Under the pieces are notes generated by a model. The model made no database searches. It saw only the letters and a program-made list of their open reading frames with translations, and was not told the origin of the DNA. The translations under genes were made by a program, and so were the position numbers. This document shows positions 60,935 through 64,000 of a stretch of 64,000 bases of DNA, piece by piece (positions within the stretch are counted from its first letter, which is position 1; every line of letters begins with the position of its first letter). This DNA is from Armatimonadota bacterium (lineage in GTDB: Bacteria; Armatimonadota; HRBIN16): positions 543,398-607,397 of the forward strand of contig BPGU01000001.1 in NCBI GenBank assembly GCA_026003195.1. The letters run 5' to 3'.

Positions 60935-60964
60935 TTGCCCCTTTCCTGCCCACTGTGCTATAAT
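60935..60964 (+). promoter_or_regulatory. Promoter of the interrupted MNT gene
   Basis: TTGCCC (60935-60940), an 18-base spacer and a perfect TATAAT (60959-60964) are followed by GGGGAGG and GTG 60993. A 12-base gap from -10 to the ribosome site is normal. Confidence 0.65.
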
Positions 60965-60992
60965 ACGGAGAAAGCAGGGGAGGCAGCTGGCC

Positions 60993-61367
60993 GTGAAGCA
61001 CCTCACCGAGCAAGAACAGTGGCAAGCGTATGTCGAAACCCTGAGCCAGCGCGACCGTGCCGACAGGGAACGCCTCCAGTAGCGCTACGAACGCGCGTGG
61101 CAATTAGCACGACAGGCGGCGGAGGTGCTCCGACGTGATTTCGGTGCCACGCGCGTGGTGGTGTTTGGCTCGTTGTGGCGTCCCAGTATGTTTGGCGAAC
61201 GATCGGACGTGGATATTGCTGCATGGGGCATCCAGCCGCAGGATACTCTGCGTGCCATGAGCGCGGTGGCTTATCTGGACGAGCAGATCGAGGTGAGCCT
61301 GGTGGACGTGAGTACCTGCAAACCGGGCATTCTGCGTGTCATTGAGAGTGAAGGGGTAGATATATGA
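60993..61367 (+). pseudogene. MNT-type nucleotidyltransferase interrupted by an in-frame amber codon
   Basis: A frame starting at GTG 60993 (GGGGAGG upstream) encodes 29 residues, meets TAG at 61080-61082 and then stays open to 61367. The second part holds VVVFGSLWRPSMFGERSDVDIAAWG, the GS...D-x-D nucleotidyltransferase signature of MNT antitoxins. The residues around the TAG are consistent with a single Gln/CAG-to-TAG change (ERLQ then RYERAW). GTG 61125, behind GGAGG, could restart an 80-residue MNT fragment. It is adjacent to a short ORF that could be the start of a HEPN partner. Confidence 0.7.
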
Positions 61368-61429
61368 GCCACGTGGAACAGTTCGCACAGATGCTGGAGC
61401 AGTGGAGCATTGAGGCAGCAGGTGACTGA
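61364..61429 (+). CDS. 21-residue ORF overlapping the MNT and amylase genes
   Basis: ATG 61364 overlaps the MNT stop (ATGA). It reads SHVEQFAQMLEQWSIEAAGD and ends at 61429 inside the amylase start region. Full HEPN partners have 110 or more residues; this may be a truncated remnant or a coupling peptide. Low confidence as a protein. Confidence 0.3.
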   Translation: MSHVEQFAQMLEQWSIEAAGD

Positions 61430-62831
61430 TTTCCATACTCCTGACTGGGTGAAACATGCGGTCTTCTATCAGATTTTTCCTGACCGCTTCGCCAACGGCG
61501 ACCCGTCCAACGACCCTGCCAACGTACAGCCCTGGGGTACTCCTCCTACTCCCTACAACTTTATGGGCGGTGACCTGCGAGGTATCCAGCAAAAGGTGGA
61601 CTACCTGCAGGAGCTGGGGGTGACCGCGCTCTATCTGAACCCCATCTTCCAGTCCACCTCCAACCACCGCTACAATACCTACGACTATTTCCGCATTGAC
61701 CCCAAGCTGGGCACGATGGAGGACTTTCGCAATCTGGTGGAGGAGTTGCATCGACGGGGGATGCGTCTGATACTGGATGGGGTATTCAACCACTGCGGGC
61801 GTGGTTTTTATCCCTTCCACGACGTGGTCGAGAACGGCGAACACTCGCCTTACGTGGGGTGGTTCCACATTAAGAAATTCCCTATCTACCCCTACGACGG
61901 GCGCAGGAAGGCGAACTACCAAAGCTGGTGGGGCATCCGCTCCTTGCCCAAGTTCAACACCGACAACCCGCAGGTGCGCCAGTTCCTGCTGAGTGTAGCG
62001 CGATACTGGGTAGAGCAGGGCGCGGACGGCTGGCGGCTGGACGTGCCGAACGAGATCGACGATGATACCTTCTGGCGCGAGTTCCGGCAGGTGGTCAAAT
62101 CCGCCAATCCCGACGCCTACATTGTGGGTGAAATCTGGAAAGACGCCAGGCGGTGGCTGCGGGGCGACCAGTTCGACGCGGTGATGAACTATCCCCTGCG
62201 TGACCTGTGCGTGCAGTTCATTGCGGACAGGTCGATACAGGCTCCACAGTTTGCGCTCCGGTTACTTCGCCTCTTTCGGCGTTACCCCGCCGAAGCCACT
62301 TACACCCTGCTCAACCTGCTGGGGAGCCACGACACCGCTCGCTGGCTGACGGTGTGCCGGGGCAACGTGCGCCGTGCGATGCTGGGCTACACGCTGCTGT
62401 TCACCTTACCCGGAGCACCCTGTATCTACTATGGCGATGAGATCGGCATGGAGGGCGAAGCCGACCCGCACTGTCGCGCCTGCTTCCTGTGGGACCGGCG
62501 CCGGTGGAACCGTCGCCTGCTGAAGCATATCCGTCAGATGGTCTCTCTACGCCAGAGTAGCACCGCCTGGCGCACGGGCAAGTTCGACATACTCTTCGCA
62601 CAGGGAGATACGCTTGCCTACGCCCGCTGGGATGACGACGCCACGTTCCTCGTGTTGTTGAATAACGCCAGCCAGCCCTGGCAGCAACCTTTCTCTCAAC
62701 ACAAACGGAAGTGGCCAGATGCCGTGCTGCAGGATGTGCAGGACGGAGCGGAGTATCCGGTGAAAAACGGCTGGGTGCAGGTTACTGTACCAGCTGATTC
62801 GTATGCCATCTTCAGAGTGGCTCGAGGGTAG
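61422..62831 (+). CDS. Alpha-amylase family GH13 protein (neopullulanase/maltogenic amylase-like)
   Basis: The 469-residue cytoplasmic enzyme of clan GH-H reads VFYQIFPDRFANGDPSNDP, DYFRIDPKLGTMEDF. It has the nucleophile Asp in GWRLDVPNE, acid/base Glu in IVGEIW and transition-state Asp in LGSHDTAR. Pattern and size match cyclomaltodextrinase-like enzymes; no N-terminal domain. Start is GTG 61422 after GAGG; TTG 61410 would add 4 residues. It probably cooperates with malQ in maltodextrin use. Confidence 0.9.
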   Translation: MTDFHTPDWVKHAVFYQIFPDRFANGDPSNDPANVQPWGTPPTPYNFMGGDLRGIQQKVDYLQELGVTALYLNPIFQSTSNHRYNTYDYFRIDPKLGTMEDFRNLVEELHRRGMRLILDGVFNHCGRGFYPFHDVVENGEHSPYVGWFHIKKFPIYPYDGRRKANYQSWWGIRSLPKFNTDNPQVRQFLLSVARYWVEQGADGWRLDVPNEIDDDTFWREFRQVVKSANPDAYIVGEIWKDARRWLRGDQFDAVMNYPLRDLCVQFIADRSIQAPQFALRLLRLFRRYPAEATYTLLNLLGSHDTARWLTVCRGNVRRAMLGYTLLFTLPGAPCIYYGDEIGMEGEADPHCRACFLWDRRRWNRRLLKHIRQMVSLRQSSTAWRTGKFDILFAQGDTLAYARWDDDATFLVLLNNASQPWQQPFSQHKRKWPDAVLQDVQDGAEYPVKNGWVQVTVPADSYAIFRVARG

Positions 62832-62951
62832 GACGCTCTACCCTGTTTGGGTACACTGAGGTGCGCACTACGGCTCTGTTGTGATACGATTTGAGAATGA
62901 CGCGAGGCTGTCTCGCCTCACCGTTATCAATTTGCAGGAGAAGAGCGAAAG

Positions 62952-64000
62952 ATGAAAGGTGTCCAGGCGATAATTGCACTAGGTGCTATAGCGGTAACGT
63001 CCGCACAAGCTCAGTCTTTCACTATCGCCGTGCAAGGCAAGCCGCGTTGCGTGATTGCCGTTTCCCAGAACGCGCCAGAAGAGGTCAAAACCTCCATCGC
63101 TACCGATCTGGCGCAGACTCTGCAAAAGGTGTATCGCGGAGACAGCATTCCCATCCAGAACCTGCCCGTGCAGCAACCTGCTATCATACTGGCTACCGCT
63201 CAAGACTTCCCCGAACTTGCTCAAAAACACAAACTGGCGGAACTCGGGCCGGAAGGCTACATCATCCGCACCGAGCCGAGACGACTGTGGCTGCTGGCGA
63301 ACACGGTGCAGGGGCTGCAGCACGCCGTGCAGGGGCTGTTGTACGAGATAGGCTGTCGCTGGTACTTCGCCGACCCGGTGTGGACGGTCATCCCGCATCA
63401 GCCTACCTTGCGCGTGCGGCTCAATCAGCGCGAACAACCTGCCCTCAATGACCGCGTCATCTGGTATACGTGGGGTGCGCCCACACCCACCCTCCGCCAA
63501 AACTATGAGGAGTGGTTCAAACGCAATCGTCAGGGCGGGCATTTTAAGGTGCGCGCAGGGCACGCTTACGACAATTACGTCCCCTACAAGGAGTTTGAGC
63601 AACACCCCGAATGGTTCGGGCTGGTGGATGGCAAGCGGCAGCCTCTGCAACTGTGCGTCAGCAACCCCGAAGTGCAGCAGCGCGTGATCGAGGGGGTACT
63701 GCGGTACTTCGAGAGCAACCCGAAGGAGCAGATGGTCTCGGTAGAACCCAACGACGGAGGTGGTCATTGCGAGTGCGAGAAATGCGCAGCCATCGGCAAC
63801 CCCAGTGACCAGGCGTTCTACCTTGCCAACCTGGCAGCGAAGGCGGTACGCGCCCGCTATCCCGATAAGTGGGTGGGGATACTCTCTTACGCCTTCCACA
63901 GCGAGCCTCCACGCTTCCCCATAGAGAAGGGCGTGTATGTGCAGGTGACCACCGGCTTTCGGTATACAAAGCTGAGTTTCGAGGAGCAGGTGAACCGCAT
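62952..64000 (+). CDS. Secreted DUF4838 protein, N-terminal part (runs off window)
   Basis: ATG 62952 opens a frame that is still open at the right edge (at least 349 residues). There is a signal peptide (VQAIIALGAIAVTSAQAQ), then an alpha/beta N-terminal part and the DUF4838 segment MVSVEPNDGGGHCECEKCAAIG, with its conserved Cys cluster. Members are linked to glycoside hydrolases of the GH20/GH67-like fold; activity is unproven. AGGAG is 10 bases upstream. The rest of the gene lies outside. Confidence 0.8.
   Translation, partial: MKGVQAIIALGAIAVTSAQAQSFTIAVQGKPRCVIAVSQNAPEEVKTSIATDLAQTLQKVYRGDSIPIQNLPVQQPAIILATAQDFPELAQKHKLAELGPEGYIIRTEPRRLWLLANTVQGLQHAVQGLLYEIGCRWYFADPVWTVIPHQPTLRVRLNQREQPALNDRVIWYTWGAPTPTLRQNYEEWFKRNRQGGHFKVRAGHAYDNYVPYKEFEQHPEWFGLVDGKRQPLQLCVSNPEVQQRVIEGVLRYFESNPKEQMVSVEPNDGGGHCECEKCAAIGNPSDQAFYLANLAAKAVRARYPDKWVGILSYAFHSEPPRFPIEKGVYVQVTTGFRYTKLSFEEQVNR

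Noticed and set aside
60870-61082. 70-residue plus ORF upstream of the MNT fragment as a separate gene
   Set aside because: Only the part from GTG 60993 has a promoter and ribosome site; it shares its frame with the MNT domain and is its interrupted N-terminus.
62979-63899. 306-residue minus-strand ORF over the DUF4838 gene
   Set aside because: The plus frame from 62952 has a signal peptide, ribosome site and the DUF4838 signature; the minus product has no features.

Overview
The window looks like a chromosome segment of a free-living, flagellated bacterium close to Armatimonadota (inference). The grounds are DUF1559-type prepilins with an H...DG tail, a rich set of secreted or intracellular glycoside hydrolases, strong GGAGG ribosome sites, many GTG/TTG starts, and a Rieske/cytochrome b pair. 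No database search was possible; all family names come from motifs read in the translations.

Left end (1-6434): the right arm of a prophage. A truncated beta-propeller protein, a small basic protein and four probable virion genes run left to right, ending in a 789-residue protein. The order resembles a short-tailed phage tail/ejection module. One gene points the other way: a small envelope lipoprotein with its own consensus promoter and a predicted leaderless mRNA, i.e. a moron. The prophage ends at a 3' fragment of a tRNA-Gly(UCC) gene, the expected right attachment site.

6.4-24.3 kb is mostly housekeeping on the minus strand: deoC, a TIM-barrel isomerase, galE, two small unknowns, nadE with a separate nitrilase, murB, tRNA-Ser(CGA), and an operon of cobalamin adenosyltransferase, malate/lactate dehydrogenase, an ACT protein and a Cas4/AddB-like nuclease. 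On the plus strand are an alpha/beta hydrolase, Rieske and cytochrome b subunits, and a thermonuclease. A large secreted hydrolase-like protein and fabI follow.

24.4-28.2 kb holds hairpin-rich intergenic repeats and a flagellar cap cluster (fliD, fliS, a FliT-like gene). 28.2-38.0 kb has two tandem GH50-like hydrolases, a secreted unknown, ilvA, a membrane protein, an orphan sugar-binding lipoprotein and a SAM hydrolase.

38.2-45.2 kb is the most unusual stretch. An ECF sigma / anti-sigma pair is followed by an HtrA-like protein that has lost two of three catalytic residues and a peroxiredoxin-fold protein without its peroxidatic cysteine. After an aldo/keto reductase comes a three-gene cassette: a cysteine-rich protein that begins like an ECF sigma region 2, a multi-span membrane protein, and a prepilin that shares a Cys/Pro tail with the first gene.

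45.2-53.3 kb is one long minus-strand run, pstS-pstC-pstA-pstB-phosphoesterase-phoU-yggS-sepF-proC, behind a two-repeat Pho box. It may link phosphate starvation to cell-division genes. 53.3-64.0 kb carries a DUF3187 protein, a GlcG/HbpS-like protein, a UDP-xylose-synthase-like epimerase, a DUF5703 hydrolase, a DUF1559 prepilin with a small membrane partner, malQ, an amber-interrupted MNT nucleotidyltransferase, a GH13 amylase and the start of a DUF4838 protein that runs off the edge.
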